A stretch of 64,000 nt of DNA from Porticoccaceae bacterium (lineage in GTDB: Bacteria; Pseudomonadota; Gammaproteobacteria; Pseudomonadales; Porticoccaceae), in the NCBI GenBank assembly GCA_902562425.1, contig CACETF010000007.1, positions 51,646-115,645 of the forward strand, given 5' to 3'. Made by a program: the position numbers and the translations under genes. Shown piece by piece: positions 45,518 through 54,766 of the stretch (its first letter is position 1; the number at the start of each line of letters is the position of its first letter). The notes beneath the pieces are model-generated. The model was not told where the DNA came from. It searched no databases and saw nothing but the letters and a program-made list of their open reading frames with translations.

Positions 45518-47326
45518 GTGATAAGTTATAGAGCCCCTTTAGAAGACTTGGATTTTCTCTTCAATGATGTAATGAAGATGCAAGAAAACTTTTTACAAGT
45601 CCGTGAGGGAGAGGTTGTAACGTCGGATGTTGTGGCGAGTATCCTCATGGAGGCGGGTAAGTTCTGTGAGAGTGAATTATTACCGATTTATCAAACCGGC
45701 GACTCAGGTTGCGTTTGGCAAGACGGTAACGTAACTACTCCTGAGGGCTTCCGAGAGGCGTATACTGCGTTTATTGGCGCCGGGTGGACTAGTTTGAGCG
45801 GTGATCCCGCGTATGGAGGGCAGGGATTACCCTCTTCAATTATGATAGCTGTAAATGAGATGTTGGCCAGTGCCAATTGGGCTTGGTCTATGTATCCCGG
45901 TTTGAGTGAAGGCGCAATTGCAACACTGGAAGCTCACGGCAGCGCAGAGCAAAAAGAAGAGTATTTACACAACCTGATTTCTGGGAGATGGAGCGGCACT
46001 ATGTGTCTTACCGAGTCCCATTGTGGCACCGATTTAGCACAAATCAAGACCAGAGCAGAGCCTGCCGATGACGGAAGTTATCTTGTTACCGGCACTAAAA
46101 TATATATCTCGGCTGGCGAACATGATTTGACCGAAAACATAGTTCATATTGTACTTGCCAAGCTTCCTAATTCTCCTAACGGCACCAAAGGTATTTCTTT
46201 GTTTTTGATCCCGAAGTTTTTGCCAACAGCAAATGGAACTGCCGGAGTTCGAAATAATGTTTATTGTGGCTCAATAGAAAAAAAGATGGGTATTCATGGT
46301 AGCGCGACTTGTGTTCTTCATTTCGATGGGGCAAAAGGCTTTTTGGTGGGTAATCCCCACGAGGGTATGAGTGCTATGTTCACTTACATGAATGTGGCAC
46401 GCATTGGTACAGCGGCTCAAGGTGTAGCCGCTGCAGAACTATCCTATCAAACAGCTGCAGCCTATGCTAAGGACCGACTTGCAATGCGTTCCCTATCTGG
46501 CATAAAAAATGTTGATGGTCCTGCAGATCCAATTATCGTTCATCCTGATGTACGACGAATGTTGCTGACACAAAGGGCCATAGCTGAGGGTGGTAGGGCT
46601 ATGGTGGTGCATGCTAGTCAATTCGCAGATTTGTATAGAGCGGGAATCACTGAAGCATCAAGGGTAAAGGCTGAGAGTAGACTAGGGTTTTGTACGCCAA
46701 TTTTGAAGGGGTTTTTGACAGAGCAAGGCTTCATGTGTTCGAGTTTGGGTGTGCAGGTGTTTGGTGGTCATGGATATGTAAAAGAGTGGGGCGCGGAGCA
46801 AATTATGCGGGACAGCAGGATTGCAATGCTTTACGAGGGAACCACTGGTATTCAGGCGCTTGATTTGATTGGGAGAAAAGTCCTTTTGGATGAATTTTCT
46901 CAGCTAAAAGTATTTACAAGAGAAATTCTGGCCTTTTGCGGGGAATTTCTCCCCTGGAAATTTAACCAACATACCTTCAAAATGTTTAGAAAGATATTAG
47001 TTTTGGTTAGGCTAACTATTAGGTGGCGTTATCTGGCAATTAGGATCGGGATGCGTGCTAAACGTGATGCTGATTATGTGGGTACGGCCTCGGTTGATTT
47101 TTTAATGTACTCTGGCTATGTGTATATGGCGTATATGTGGTCCAAAATGAGCTTAGAGGCGCACAAGAAATTATCTTTAAGTCAAGGTAATCAAGAATTC
47201 CTGCAGGCAAAACTCCATACATCAGACTTTTTCTTCGCGCGAGTACTTCCAATGGCAGATTCACACTCCAAAAACTTAAGGGCTTGTATCGGTTCATTGA
47301 TGAACATGCCGGAGTCGTCCTTTTGA
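45518..47326 (+). CDS. Acyl-CoA dehydrogenase, ~600-residue type
   Basis: The start is set at GTG 45518, which has GGAG six bases upstream and gives YRAPLEDLDFLFND, the family's usual N-terminus. The longer frame from 45407 adds 37 residues without homology. The 602-residue flavoenzyme has the FAD/substrate signatures SGTMCLTESHCGTDLAQIKT and GVQVFGGHGYVKEWGAEQIMRDSRI, with YEGTTGIQALDL containing the candidate catalytic Glu. The extra C-terminal helical region is typical of this long subgroup, which oxidises medium/long-chain acyl-CoAs in beta-oxidation. No other fad gene is adjacent. Confidence 0.92.
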   Translation: MISYRAPLEDLDFLFNDVMKMQENFLQVREGEVVTSDVVASILMEAGKFCESELLPIYQTGDSGCVWQDGNVTTPEGFREAYTAFIGAGWTSLSGDPAYGGQGLPSSIMIAVNEMLASANWAWSMYPGLSEGAIATLEAHGSAEQKEEYLHNLISGRWSGTMCLTESHCGTDLAQIKTRAEPADDGSYLVTGTKIYISAGEHDLTENIVHIVLAKLPNSPNGTKGISLFLIPKFLPTANGTAGVRNNVYCGSIEKKMGIHGSATCVLHFDGAKGFLVGNPHEGMSAMFTYMNVARIGTAAQGVAAAELSYQTAAAYAKDRLAMRSLSGIKNVDGPADPIIVHPDVRRMLLTQRAIAEGGRAMVVHASQFADLYRAGITEASRVKAESRLGFCTPILKGFLTEQGFMCSSLGVQVFGGHGYVKEWGAEQIMRDSRIAMLYEGTTGIQALDLIGRKVLLDEFSQLKVFTREILAFCGEFLPWKFNQHTFKMFRKILVLVRLTIRWRYLAIRIGMRAKRDADYVGTASVDFLMYSGYVYMAYMWSKMSLEAHKKLSLSQGNQEFLQAKLHTSDFFFARVLPMADSHSKNLRACIGSLMNMPESSF

Positions 47327-47403
47327 GTGAAAATAAGGGCGGATGATTTGCTGTCAGTTAAGAAAATATGGTTTAACCTTTTTATATTTGAGAGCGCATA
47401 ATT

Positions 47404-48054
47404 TTGGATAACAACAAAAGTGAATCGTCTTCGAAGATGTCAAAGAATGATTTTGTTGATTGCGGTGTAGGAGAGACTTTCGGTGAGCTGTTTGGGGAAG
47501 TTGTTCAACCATTGGGAGAAAAGGGTGCCACATTCTTAAAATCTACCTCAAAAAAGACCCCAGGAATGGCTGTGCGTCTCAAGCATGCTCAGGAAGACAT
47601 GATTGTCGATGCCAATTTTTTGGATCCCTTCACGTCCATAGTTGACATAGAGCCACCAGAAATAATTTCTTATTGCAGGGCCGGAGTTCAACATGGGGTC
47701 TTCAAAAAAATCCGTCTCGGCAAATATGATTTGCAGGCACGATTGGATCTCCATCGTTACTCAGTGGAACAGGCGCGCAGGGCTGTCTGGAAGTTTATAG
47801 GTGATTGCCGGCATAAAGGAGCAAGATGTGCACTCATTATCCATGGTAAGGGTAAGAGTAAGCCTGCAGTTTTAAAGAGTTGCATAAACCACTGGCTCAG
47901 ACAGCTTCATGATGTGCTTGCGTTTCATACTGCGCAAAAACAGCACGGCGGTGCGGGTGCCACTTATATCCTCATAAAGAAGGGTTTGCATTCTCGGGAA
48001 TTGACAGCTGAAAAAATTGATCAGTCACGGCGTAAAAGGTCAATTGATTTTTGA
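47404..48054 (+). CDS. Smr-domain protein, putative endonuclease
   Basis: A 216-residue protein starting at a TTG (an ATG at 47437 is possible). The C-terminal ~90 residues form an Smr domain: LDLHRYSVEQARRAV, ALIIHGKGKS and GGAGATYILIKKG, matching the stand-alone SmrA/SmrB group of gammaproteobacteria. SmrB cuts mRNA in collided ribosomes in E. coli through the DLHG/HGxG residues; here DLH is kept with R instead of G. The N-terminal part is unstructured-looking, with a DFVDCGVGETFGELFG segment. Which paralogue it is cannot be decided from sequence alone. Confidence 0.88.
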   Translation: MDNNKSESSSKMSKNDFVDCGVGETFGELFGEVVQPLGEKGATFLKSTSKKTPGMAVRLKHAQEDMIVDANFLDPFTSIVDIEPPEIISYCRAGVQHGVFKKIRLGKYDLQARLDLHRYSVEQARRAVWKFIGDCRHKGARCALIIHGKGKSKPAVLKSCINHWLRQLHDVLAFHTAQKQHGGAGATYILIKKGLHSRELTAEKIDQSRRKRSIDF

Positions 48055-48125
48055 GTTTTATCTTATTCTTGATGCTCATGTTCGATTTGAAGAGGGCACA
48101 AAAATATTTTTTTGGAGCATAGATT

Positions 48126-49166
48126 TTGAATCAATTTTTAATTTCGCTCAGTGAGAGAGGGCTTATACCGGATTGGTTGATCCGAATTGGAATTCGGAAC
48201 CTTCTAAATCAACGTATTGGTGAGCTTACAGGGGACACAATAGAGTGCTTATGCCGACATAAACAGCGTTTTATAGAATGCCAAGAAAGTTCTCCGGTTG
48301 CTCTTCAAACAGAGGCTGCTAATGAGCAGCACTATGAGGTGCCCGCAGAGTTTTTTGAGCGAGTTTTGGGCATCCACTTGAAATACAGCTGCGGCTATTG
48401 GACTAAAAACACGAGAACTCTGAGTGAATCTGAGGACCTAGCGCTTGAGAAAACCTGCATGTTTGCTAGGATCAAAAATGGGCAAAAAATACTTGAACTA
48501 GGGTGTGGTTGGGGTTCTCTAACTCTTTTTATGGCTGAGAGATATCCGGAAAGCGATATTACCGCAGTATCTAACTCTTTATCCCAAGCAAATTACATCC
48601 GAAGTCAGCTGGAGAGCCGATCGTTAACAAATGTTGAAGTGGTCACTGCGGATATGAATGTTTTTGATGCGCCGAATAGCCACTTCGATCGAGTAGTATC
48701 TGTAGAAATGTTTGAACATATGCGTAATTATTCTCTTCTATACGAACGGATATCGTCGTGGCTTTTGCCAGGGGGTCTCTTTTTTAAACACATTTTTGTC
48801 CACCGCTCAATGCCTTATCTGTTTGAGGTGAGGGACAGTAATGATTGGATGAGTAAATATTTTTTTTCTGGCGGAATGATGCCTTGTGATGACTTGCCAT
48901 CAAGGTTCCAGCGGCATCTAACACTTGTAGATCGAGTGGTATGGGATGGGCAAAATTATCAAAAGACATGCAACACATGGCTTGATAATATGGACTCAAA
49001 CAAGTCGGAGCTCTTTCCGGTTTTGCAAAACGTCTATGGTCACTCTGAGGCAAAGCTTTGGTGGATTCGTTGGCGTATTTTTTTCATGGCCTGTGCGGAA
49101 CTGTTTGGATTTCGTGGTGGCAGAGAGTGGTGGGTGTCACATTATTTGTTCGAGAAAAAATGCTGA
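48126..49166 (+). CDS. Cyclopropane-fatty-acid-synthase-like methyltransferase (copy 1)
   Basis: A 346-residue SAM-dependent methyltransferase of the CFA synthase superfamily: YEVPAEFFERVLGIHLKYSCGYW, the SAM motif LELGCGWGSLTLFMAE (about residue 123), AVSNSLSQ and SVEMFEHMRNY. Such enzymes add a methyl(ene) group to unsaturated acyl chains in membrane lipids. It lacks the longer N-terminal domain of true CFA synthase and may be a lipid methyltransferase of the stress-operon type. It starts at a TTG with GGAG nine bases upstream and is the first gene of a six-gene forward run ending with a second CFA synthase at 53729. Confidence 0.88.
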   Translation: MNQFLISLSERGLIPDWLIRIGIRNLLNQRIGELTGDTIECLCRHKQRFIECQESSPVALQTEAANEQHYEVPAEFFERVLGIHLKYSCGYWTKNTRTLSESEDLALEKTCMFARIKNGQKILELGCGWGSLTLFMAERYPESDITAVSNSLSQANYIRSQLESRSLTNVEVVTADMNVFDAPNSHFDRVVSVEMFEHMRNYSLLYERISSWLLPGGLFFKHIFVHRSMPYLFEVRDSNDWMSKYFFSGGMMPCDDLPSRFQRHLTLVDRVVWDGQNYQKTCNTWLDNMDSNKSELFPVLQNVYGHSEAKLWWIRWRIFFMACAELFGFRGGREWWVSHYLFEKKC

Positions 49167-49181
49167 TGTTCGTGTTGTTTA

Positions 49182-49844
49182 TTGGATCTTAAATTGTTCG
49201 GGAGGATTCAGCTGGTTAGCGCATGCTCAACTTGGGTGGTCAGATTCGTATTAATAATCGTTGCTATCTCAGCTGTGACATCAATCGCTGCTTCAGATGC
49301 TACACGACAATGGAACTTCGATGTATTTTTAGATGAAAAAAAAATTGGATTTCACAAGTTTTTTGTGGAACAGCTTGAGGGTGACTACCGAGTAGTTTCA
49401 TCGGCTCACTTTAAGTTTAATTTGTTTTTTTTTATACCGATTACTTATCGCCATAATTCAACGGAGTTTTGGCGAAACGGTTGTTTGGCATCTTTTGAAA
49501 GCATTACGAGGCGAGGGGGCAAGGATACCAAGGTTTCTGGTATAAGCATTGGAAATACATTTTTGGTCTCACGTGATGGCGAGACCGACGAAATGCATAA
49601 TTGTGTGAGGAGCTTTGCATACTGGAATCCATTTTTTTTGACACATGAGTATTTATTGAATGGTGAAACAGGTAAATACCTTCCAGTAACAATGTTAAAG
49701 AAAAATACCCAAGCGGGCTTTACAATAACTATCAAACCGCCAAGTGGCGAGTTAATCTTGAATTATAATGAGGATGGAAAGTGGATAGCATTAGAGGCAC
49801 AAGTGAAGGATGTGGGAACAATGAAATACATTTTGGCCGAATGA
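49182..49844 (+). CDS. DUF6134-like exported protein
   Basis: Up to 220 residues. A hydrophobic segment (VVRFVLIIVAISAVTSIAAS) acts as a signal peptide, followed by a beta-rich ~180-residue domain (WNFDVFLDEKKIGFHKFFVEQLEGD..., GEYL-type repeats) resembling DUF6134. The true start is unclear: the frame opens at TTG 49182, but the only strong ribosome site (GGAGG, 49201) sits six bases before an in-frame CTG at 49212, and a GTG at 49236 would begin the signal directly. The stop overlaps the lipocalin ATG as ATGA. A periplasmic role tied to lipid modification is inferred from the operon. Confidence 0.72.
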   Translation: MDLKLFGRIQLVSACSTWVVRFVLIIVAISAVTSIAASDATRQWNFDVFLDEKKIGFHKFFVEQLEGDYRVVSSAHFKFNLFFFIPITYRHNSTEFWRNGCLASFESITRRGGKDTKVSGISIGNTFLVSRDGETDEMHNCVRSFAYWNPFFLTHEYLLNGETGKYLPVTMLKKNTQAGFTITIKPPSGELILNYNEDGKWIALEAQVKDVGTMKYILAE

Positions 49845-50419
49845 ACCTGCTGAAAATTAGTCCCCCAACATTGATCTTGGTCTTGGTGTTTGGGTGTTTG
49901 GGGTGCAGTGCAGTAGATGAAATAAAGACTGAACCTTATGTTGACCTAGAGCGTTTCATGGGAGAGTGGTATGTTGTGGCTAGTGTTCCGACATTTTTTG
50001 AAAAAGAAGCATATAACCCGAAGGAATCTTATCGACTCAACGATGACGGCACAATTGCTACCACATTCACATTTAACAGCGGCGCTTTAAACGGATTCCA
50101 AAGAGCTTTTTACCCAACAGGCTTCGTCCTAGATACTCAGAGCAACGCGGTTTGGGGCATGCAATTCGTTTGGCCTATAAAAGCTGATTTTAGGATTGTT
50201 TTTGTAGACGATGATTACAGCCATACGGTTATTGGAAGGCAGAAACGAGATTTTTTATGGATAATGGCGAGACAGCCGAATTTGGAAGATAGTGTTTTAG
50301 AGAAGCTCATTAAACTCTCTGTCGAACAAGGTTACTCGCGTGACGACATAATTTTTCCTCTCCATGATAGAATTCAAATAGAACAATCCTCGTTCTTGGA
50401 GTCAAAAAAGAATGGCTAA
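49841..50419 (+). CDS. Bacterial lipocalin (Blc-like lipoprotein)
   Basis: A 192-residue lipocalin from the ATG at 49841, overlapping the upstream stop as ATGA. A lipoprotein signal ends near FGCLGCSA (Cys19 or Cys22). The mature part has the lipocalin signature GEWYVVASVPTFFEKEAYN near residue 40, then ESYRLNDDGTI, VIGRQKRDFLWIMARQP and the C-terminal helix LEKLIKLSVEQGY, as in E. coli Blc. Blc-type proteins bind lysophospholipids or fatty acids at the outer membrane. The gene overlaps the next by 8 bp, so it is translationally coupled to the FAD amine oxidase. Confidence 0.9.
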   Translation: MNLLKISPPTLILVLVFGCLGCSAVDEIKTEPYVDLERFMGEWYVVASVPTFFEKEAYNPKESYRLNDDGTIATTFTFNSGALNGFQRAFYPTGFVLDTQSNAVWGMQFVWPIKADFRIVFVDDDYSHTVIGRQKRDFLWIMARQPNLEDSVLEKLIKLSVEQGYSRDDIIFPLHDRIQIEQSSFLESKKNG

Positions 50420-51665
50420 ACGTTGCAAAATAGCGGTGATAGGAACGGGTATCGCCGGCAATGTTGTATCATACTATCTTAATCAAGATCATGACATTAC
50501 GGTCTTTGAAAAAAACAACTATGTTGGTGGGCACAGCCACACTCACTCTGTGAGCTCTCCTGAAGGTAATCATCAAGTGGATTCTGGATTTATCGTTTTT
50601 AATTATGAAACATATCCTCAGTTTACTAGGCTCTTACAAAAATTAGGTGTTGAGGTTCAGACTTCCGAAATGAGCTTTGGGGTAAGATGTGAGAGAACAG
50701 GGCTGGAATACATGGGGTCAACATTCAACAGTCTGTTTACTCAGCGAAGAAACTTGTTTCGCCCATCCTTTTGGGGAATGTTAATTGATATCGTTCGTTT
50801 CAATCGGAACGGTGCCGCACTTCTAGATGAGCGAGATACTGAAATATCTTTGGAAGATTATTTAAAAAAAGAAGCGTATGGTAAAGCATTTAAAGAAGAT
50901 TATTTGCTGCCAATGGCCTCTGCGGTGTGGTCTGCAGATAAAAATATGATGAGTCGTTTCCCAGCGAAGTATTTGATGCGATTTTTTTATAATCATGGCC
51001 TTTTGAAGATTTTAAATCGACCTCAATGGTACGTTATTAAGGGTGGTTCCAAAGCGTATGTTGATGCCATTACAAGAGGCTACAGACAAGCTATTAGACT
51101 TAACAATGCTGTTAACTCGATATCTCGCAGTAACACTGGTGTGATTGTTAAAACATCCATGGACGAGGAAAGTTTCGATTATGTTTTTCTTGCTTGTCAT
51201 AGCGATCAGGCACTCAGCCTTTTAGCTAATCCAAGAAAGCTCGAAAGAGAGGTCCTAGGGGCAATAACTTATCAAGAAAATGACGTTGTTCTCCACACAG
51301 ATACTTCGCTACTGCCCAAGAATCGTCGCGCTTGGGCTGCGTGGAATTATCATCGCCTCGAACGCGAACAGGATCAGGTGGCCATGACTTACAACATGAA
51401 TATTCTACAAAATTTTAGTTGTGAGACTCAATTTTGTGTAACACTAAACAACACTAGCGCAGTTGACCCGAGTAAAATCATCGCACGAATGAGCTACGAG
51501 CATCCTGTTTACACCCCAGAGTCAGTAGCAGCACAGGGTCGTCAGAGGGAAATCAACGGGCAAGATCGTATTTATTTTTGTGGCGCATATTGGCGCTATG
51601 GTTTTCATGAAGATGGTGTTGCCAGCGCAATGAGTGCGCTGGATGATTTTTATAAAAGAAAATAA
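50412..51665 (+). CDS. FAD-dependent amine oxidase-like protein of CFA operon
   Basis: A 417-residue flavoprotein with an N-terminal dinucleotide-binding motif (AVIGTGIAGNVVSYYL) and the HSHTHSV / DSGFIVFNYETYPQF segments typical of the NAD(P)/FAD-binding protein that regularly precedes DUF1365 and CFA synthase genes. It resembles fatty-acid or carotenoid desaturases of the amine-oxidase superfamily. In related operons such enzymes are thought to act on acyl chains of membrane lipids, sometimes toward furan fatty acids. The C-terminal FCGAYWRYGFHEDGVASA is the second FAD-binding region. The exact reaction is not known here. Confidence 0.9.
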   Translation: MAKRCKIAVIGTGIAGNVVSYYLNQDHDITVFEKNNYVGGHSHTHSVSSPEGNHQVDSGFIVFNYETYPQFTRLLQKLGVEVQTSEMSFGVRCERTGLEYMGSTFNSLFTQRRNLFRPSFWGMLIDIVRFNRNGAALLDERDTEISLEDYLKKEAYGKAFKEDYLLPMASAVWSADKNMMSRFPAKYLMRFFYNHGLLKILNRPQWYVIKGGSKAYVDAITRGYRQAIRLNNAVNSISRSNTGVIVKTSMDEESFDYVFLACHSDQALSLLANPRKLEREVLGAITYQENDVVLHTDTSLLPKNRRAWAAWNYHRLEREQDQVAMTYNMNILQNFSCETQFCVTLNNTSAVDPSKIIARMSYEHPVYTPESVAAQGRQREINGQDRIYFCGAYWRYGFHEDGVASAMSALDDFYKRK

Positions 51666-51689
51666 ATATGAAGAAAACTCGGGAAAACC

Positions 51690-52454
51690 ATGAACAGCAA
51701 TTGCATCTATACAGGTAACGTCCGACACAGTCGGTTTCAGCCAAAGCGTAATATTTTTACCTATAAAATTTTTATGCTTTACATTGACCTAGACGAAATT
51801 GATGATGTTTTCAAGCCTTTCTGGCTCTGGTCAACCTCGCTACCCAATCTCGCTTGGTTCAGGAGAAAAGATCATCTCGGGATCTCAAGTGAGGGCCTCG
51901 GTGATTGCGTGAGAGAACTAGTGTGTCAAGAGACAGGAAGTTGGCCAGAGGGACCAATTAAATTGCTGACTAATCTCAGATATTTTTTTTACCGCTCGAA
52001 CCCCGTCAGTTTTTATTATATTTTTTCAGTTGACGGTCAGTATCTTGAGACTATAGTTGCTGAGGTTACCAACACACCTTGGGACGAACAGCATCATTAC
52101 GTGCTGAGCAACCGGAAGGAAGTGCGGAAAGGAAATGGTCGGGTGCAACGTTTCAAGGTTGACAAAACTTTTCATGTATCGCCATTTCTACCAATGGAAA
52201 TGTCATACCGCTGGCGAGTGACGTTGCCAGGTAAAAAATTAGCCATTAACATTCAAAATTATAAGTCTGAGTCTAAGGTGCTCGATGTAACATTAGCCCT
52301 AAATGCATCTCCAATTACGTCAAAGAGTCTAGCGATGAGCCTTCTGTATTACCCCCTTTTGACTGTTAAGGTATCATTAGCTATATATTGGCAGGCTCTC
52401 AAAATCTGGCTCAAAGGGGTTCCTTTTTTCTCTCATCCCGCAAAGCTCAAATAA
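51690..52454 (+). CDS. DUF1365 family protein
   Basis: A 254-residue member of DUF1365: the start MNSNCIYTGNVRHSRFQPKRNIFTYKIFM, the YIDLDEID segment, FWLWS...WFRRKDHLG and TNLRYFFYRSNPVSFYYIF are all family features. A C-terminal hydrophobic stretch (SLLYYPLLTVKVSLAIYWQALKIWLKG) may touch the membrane. DUF1365 genes nearly always sit between the FAD amine oxidase and CFA synthase, as here, and are often RpoE-ChrR controlled. The biochemical role is unknown; a partner in lipid modification is inferred. Confidence 0.93.
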   Translation: MNSNCIYTGNVRHSRFQPKRNIFTYKIFMLYIDLDEIDDVFKPFWLWSTSLPNLAWFRRKDHLGISSEGLGDCVRELVCQETGSWPEGPIKLLTNLRYFFYRSNPVSFYYIFSVDGQYLETIVAEVTNTPWDEQHHYVLSNRKEVRKGNGRVQRFKVDKTFHVSPFLPMEMSYRWRVTLPGKKLAINIQNYKSESKVLDVTLALNASPITSKSLAMSLLYYPLLTVKVSLAIYWQALKIWLKGVPFFSHPAKLK

Positions 52455-52463
52455 GGCGGCAGT

Positions 52464-53729
52464 ATGTGCAAGAAATCAATAATGAGACAAAAACAATTTA
52501 CATTCCGTAGCATAAATGCCTTTTCTAAGCGTATTTTAGTTAGCCGCTTGGAGATGATAAACACTGGTCAATTAGCTTTAATCGATCATGAGGGTTCGAT
52601 GAGTTTTGGCCCTACTGATGCACACCCTAATCAGATTAAGGTTACTGTTGAGGTTTTAAACCATAATTTTTACTCGGATTTTGTGTTTGGGGGGAGCGTC
52701 GCTGCGGGGGAGGCTTACGTAGCGGGACTGTGGCGTTGCGATCGTCTCACCGACCTTGTAAGGATTCTGTTGCAAAACTTTGAAATCCTCGATTTGGTGG
52801 ATAATGGATATGCTCGTCTAAAATCGCCTCTTTTTAGGTTTGTACATTGGTTAAACCGCAACACGCGGTCCGGAAGCAGGAGAAATATTAGTGCTCACTA
52901 TGATCTAGGGAACAATTTTTTTAAACTTTTTCTTGATAAGTCGATGATGTATTCCTGCGCTTATTATGATGATCAGAATTCTAATCTCGATGACGCCTCA
53001 GAGGCAAAGCTTAGGAGAATTTGTGAAAAATTGCAGTTGTCAGAACACGATCGAGTGGTGGAAATTGGGAGTGGATGGGGAGGATTTGCGATTTATGCAG
53101 CCCGTCGCTATGGATGTCACGTCACTACAACCACTATTTCTGATGAACAGTTTGCTCATGCTGAAAGAAGGATCAAGGAAGAAGGATTGGAAGATTCAAT
53201 AACTTTGCTAAAGGACGATTATCGAGAACTCAAGGGTCAGTATGACAAGCTCGTTTCGATCGAAATGATCGAAGCTGTGGGCCCTCAGTTTTTAGATGTT
53301 TATTTGCATGCTTGTAGTGATTTGCTTAAGCCTCATGGAATAATGCTTATCCAAGCCATTACGATGCGCGATCAGCGTTATGATCGTGCCGTAAAGTCTG
53401 TAGACTTTATACAACGTTATATTTTCCCTGGTGGATTTATTCCTTGTATCTCCGCCATCTGTCATGGAATAAAAAAGGTGACCGATTTGCGGTTACTAAA
53501 TTTAGAGGATATTGGGCCGCATTATGCGAAAACGCTCCAGGACTGGCGCGGACGCTTCATAAATAATCTTCCGGAAATCAAAGACCTCGGGTACTCAGAG
53601 GAGTTTATACGAATGTGGGAGTTTTATCTAAGCTATTGTGAAGGGGGATTTCATGAGCGTGCTCTCGGCAATGTCCAACTAGTTTTCGTGAAGCCACAAA
53701 ACCGATTGAATTGGAGATCTCCCGCATAG
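52464..53729 (+). CDS. cfa: Cyclopropane-fatty-acyl-phospholipid synthase (copy 2)
   Basis: A 421-residue CFA synthase with both domains: an N-terminal lipid-binding part (about residues 40-110; SFGPTDAHPNQIKVTVEV...GGSVAAGEAYVAGLW) and the methyltransferase domain with ISAHYDLGNNFFKLFLDKSMMYSCAYY, the SAM loop VEIGSGWGGFAIYAARRYG and VSIEMIEAVGPQFLD. It transfers methylene from SAM to double bonds in phospholipid acyl chains. The gap to DUF1365 is nine bases. The presence of a second, shorter CFA-like gene at the start of the same run suggests two different lipid substrates or steps. Confidence 0.95.
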   Translation: MCKKSIMRQKQFTFRSINAFSKRILVSRLEMINTGQLALIDHEGSMSFGPTDAHPNQIKVTVEVLNHNFYSDFVFGGSVAAGEAYVAGLWRCDRLTDLVRILLQNFEILDLVDNGYARLKSPLFRFVHWLNRNTRSGSRRNISAHYDLGNNFFKLFLDKSMMYSCAYYDDQNSNLDDASEAKLRRICEKLQLSEHDRVVEIGSGWGGFAIYAARRYGCHVTTTTISDEQFAHAERRIKEEGLEDSITLLKDDYRELKGQYDKLVSIEMIEAVGPQFLDVYLHACSDLLKPHGIMLIQAITMRDQRYDRAVKSVDFIQRYIFPGGFIPCISAICHGIKKVTDLRLLNLEDIGPHYAKTLQDWRGRFINNLPEIKDLGYSEEFIRMWEFYLSYCEGGFHERALGNVQLVFVKPQNRLNWRSPA

Positions 53730-53939
53730 CTTAGAACAATTCCCCTTCAAGTGGTAACCAATGCGAGGTTTGATGATACTTGGATAGGGTGGCCCATTGG
53801 AATTTTAGTTTCCCGAAATTTTTCGCTTCGTTCAAAACAACAAATTCGTATATAGACGACCTTCAACATTACAATTTTTCCATTAAATTCCAAAAACAGA
53901 AACTAGACCAAAAAAACATTACTTAAATATTTGAGGAGA

Positions 53940-54600
53940 AATGTGGTTAGAGTAACGGCATATCACTTTAAAATCCCAGATAGTGATCGTGTAATGGTAT
54001 GTTTGTCGGGGGGAAAGATTCTAATGGTCTATCAGGTATGCTCATTGGTCCGCAGCGCACTGCACCAAATGTTTTTGAGCTGGTAGCGGTAGCTTTCGGT
54101 TAGAAGCGGCGAGGTTTTCTTGAGACTGTATTACCTATGAATCTCTGAAGTCTGACTATTGGATTTTATATCAAAGAGAGATATCTATTGCCTCGTGATC
54201 GAGAAAGTGCTCGGAAGCCATATTTACTTCAGTTTGTGCTTAAGACTGTGTCAAGGAAACTTGTGTGGTTTTGCACAAAAGATCGTGGAAAATAAGGTGG
54301 CCCTCGGCTCTCATCGTGAAGGTATTGCAGAGACGCTTTTCTAAAATTTGGTTTTCCAAGATAAAATTAAAGCGATGCCCTAAAAGCTCCTGTCCGATTG
54401 CTGTAATCTCATCGAGAGACCTTCGGCATACCGTCGAGAGTCAGACCTTCAAGTTCATACCGCATTTTAGCAATATCCAATTATTCCTCGTGACCTTTGC
54501 GGCTTTCAAGACTGCATGCAGCGAGAAGTCGTCAAGGATATGATGCTTTATTGGGAGAAGATACGTTCTGGTGGGACTGACAATATTCAGATGACCGAAG
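53940..54600 (+). pseudogene. ttcA: Decayed ttcA (tRNA 2-thiocytidine synthetase)
   Basis: Pieces of TtcA can be read in order in several frames: DSDRVMVCLSGGK (the PP-loop, but D-S after it are lost), then QRTAPNVFELVAV, RRGFLETVLP, then SLCLRL...KVALGSHREGIAETLF (normally CSLCSR...IALGHHRDD), and finally KLLSD...ERPSAYRRESDL, QYPIIPRDLCGFQDCMQREVVKDM. Frameshifts and at least four stops separate them, and iron-sulfur cysteines are missing (first Cys of CSLC; CNLC is now RDLC). A ribosome site GAGGAG and ATG still mark the old start. TtcA thiolates cytidine 32 of several tRNAs; the gene is clearly dead here. Confidence 0.88.
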
Positions 54601-54766
54601 AGTATATCACCCTAACAAGTTTTAGATTTATAGCTTTTTAATTTTGATGAAATAAAATGTAGTGGTTGCGATGGAGGAGACGCAGACTTAGAAGATATAG
54701 ATTTGATTCTCGCAATAAATTTAGGAAGAGGATTTGGTTAGTTTATTTTTAAAAAAGGATTAATAA

